Shown: one piece after another, positions 5,039 to 5,072 of the stretch
How positions within the stretch are numbered: position 1 is the first letter of the stretch
How the letters are laid out: the number at the start of each line of letters is the position of its first letter
DNA from: Rhizobacter sp.
Lineage (GTDB): Bacteria > Pseudomonadota > Gammaproteobacteria > Burkholderiales > Burkholderiaceae
Assembly (NCBI GenBank): GCA_014379885.1
Contig: JACMKW010000016.1
Span: 1 to 5,072, forward strand
Direction: 5' to 3'
DNA length: 5,072 nt
Notes under the pieces: model-generated
Database searches by the model: none
What the model saw: only the letters and a program-made list of their open reading frames with translations
What the model was told of the DNA's origin: nothing
Position numbers and translations under genes: made by a program

Positions 5039-5072
5039 GTGGTGGTTGGCGGAGACGCGCCCTCGGCCCGGC

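Noticed and set aside
5026..5072. 3' end of an upstream - strand gene
   Set aside because: Only 14 codons and a stop are visible, with no recognisable sequence; it is kept as a possibility in the findings but not called as a gene.

Overview
The window is GC-rich, densely coded bacterial DNA with strong third-position G/C bias. Gene content, codon use and the style of the intergenic palindromic repeats suggest a betaproteobacterium of the order Burkholderiales (Rubrivivax/Leptothrix/Rhizobacter-like). This is inferred from general resemblance; no rRNA or marker gene is present to prove it.

Left half, + strand (2-2602): four genes run the same way. They are the 3' end of a LemA-family gene, an exported and membrane-anchored TPM-domain protein of the YgcG type with a glycine-rich tail, a second smaller TPM-domain protein without a signal peptide, and an exported DUF3617-type protein. 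The first three form the common lemA-TPM-TPM neighbourhood, thought to act at the cell envelope but with no established biochemical role. Between the two TPM genes lies a 150-base GC-rich palindromic element. It looks like a dispersed repeat inserted at an ancestral stop/start overlap. A 50-codon ORF crosses it exactly, from 1 base after the upstream stop to a TGATG overlap with the downstream start.

Middle (2603-2771): this non-coding gap between converging genes holds a long REP-like inverted repeat (22-bp arms with a nested inner stem), a degenerate third arm, and a short 14-base tandem repeat. The large hairpin is the best candidate for a shared terminator.

Right half, - strand (2772-4945): a two-gene operon read right to left. 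First comes a sugar phosphate isomerase/epimerase-like TIM-barrel protein, then a Gfo/Idh/MocA-family NAD(P)-dependent oxidoreductase. The two are joined by an ATGA overlap. Together they suggest oxidation and isomerisation of a sugar, polyol or keto-sugar; the substrate cannot be read from sequence. A second, near-perfect inverted repeat (26-bp arms), related in motif to the middle one, lies just upstream of this operon, so the operon is bracketed by related repeats.

No tRNA, rRNA, CRISPR array, transposase or phage gene was seen. The least ordinary feature is the palindromic element between the TPM genes and its apparent role in keeping them translationally coupled.
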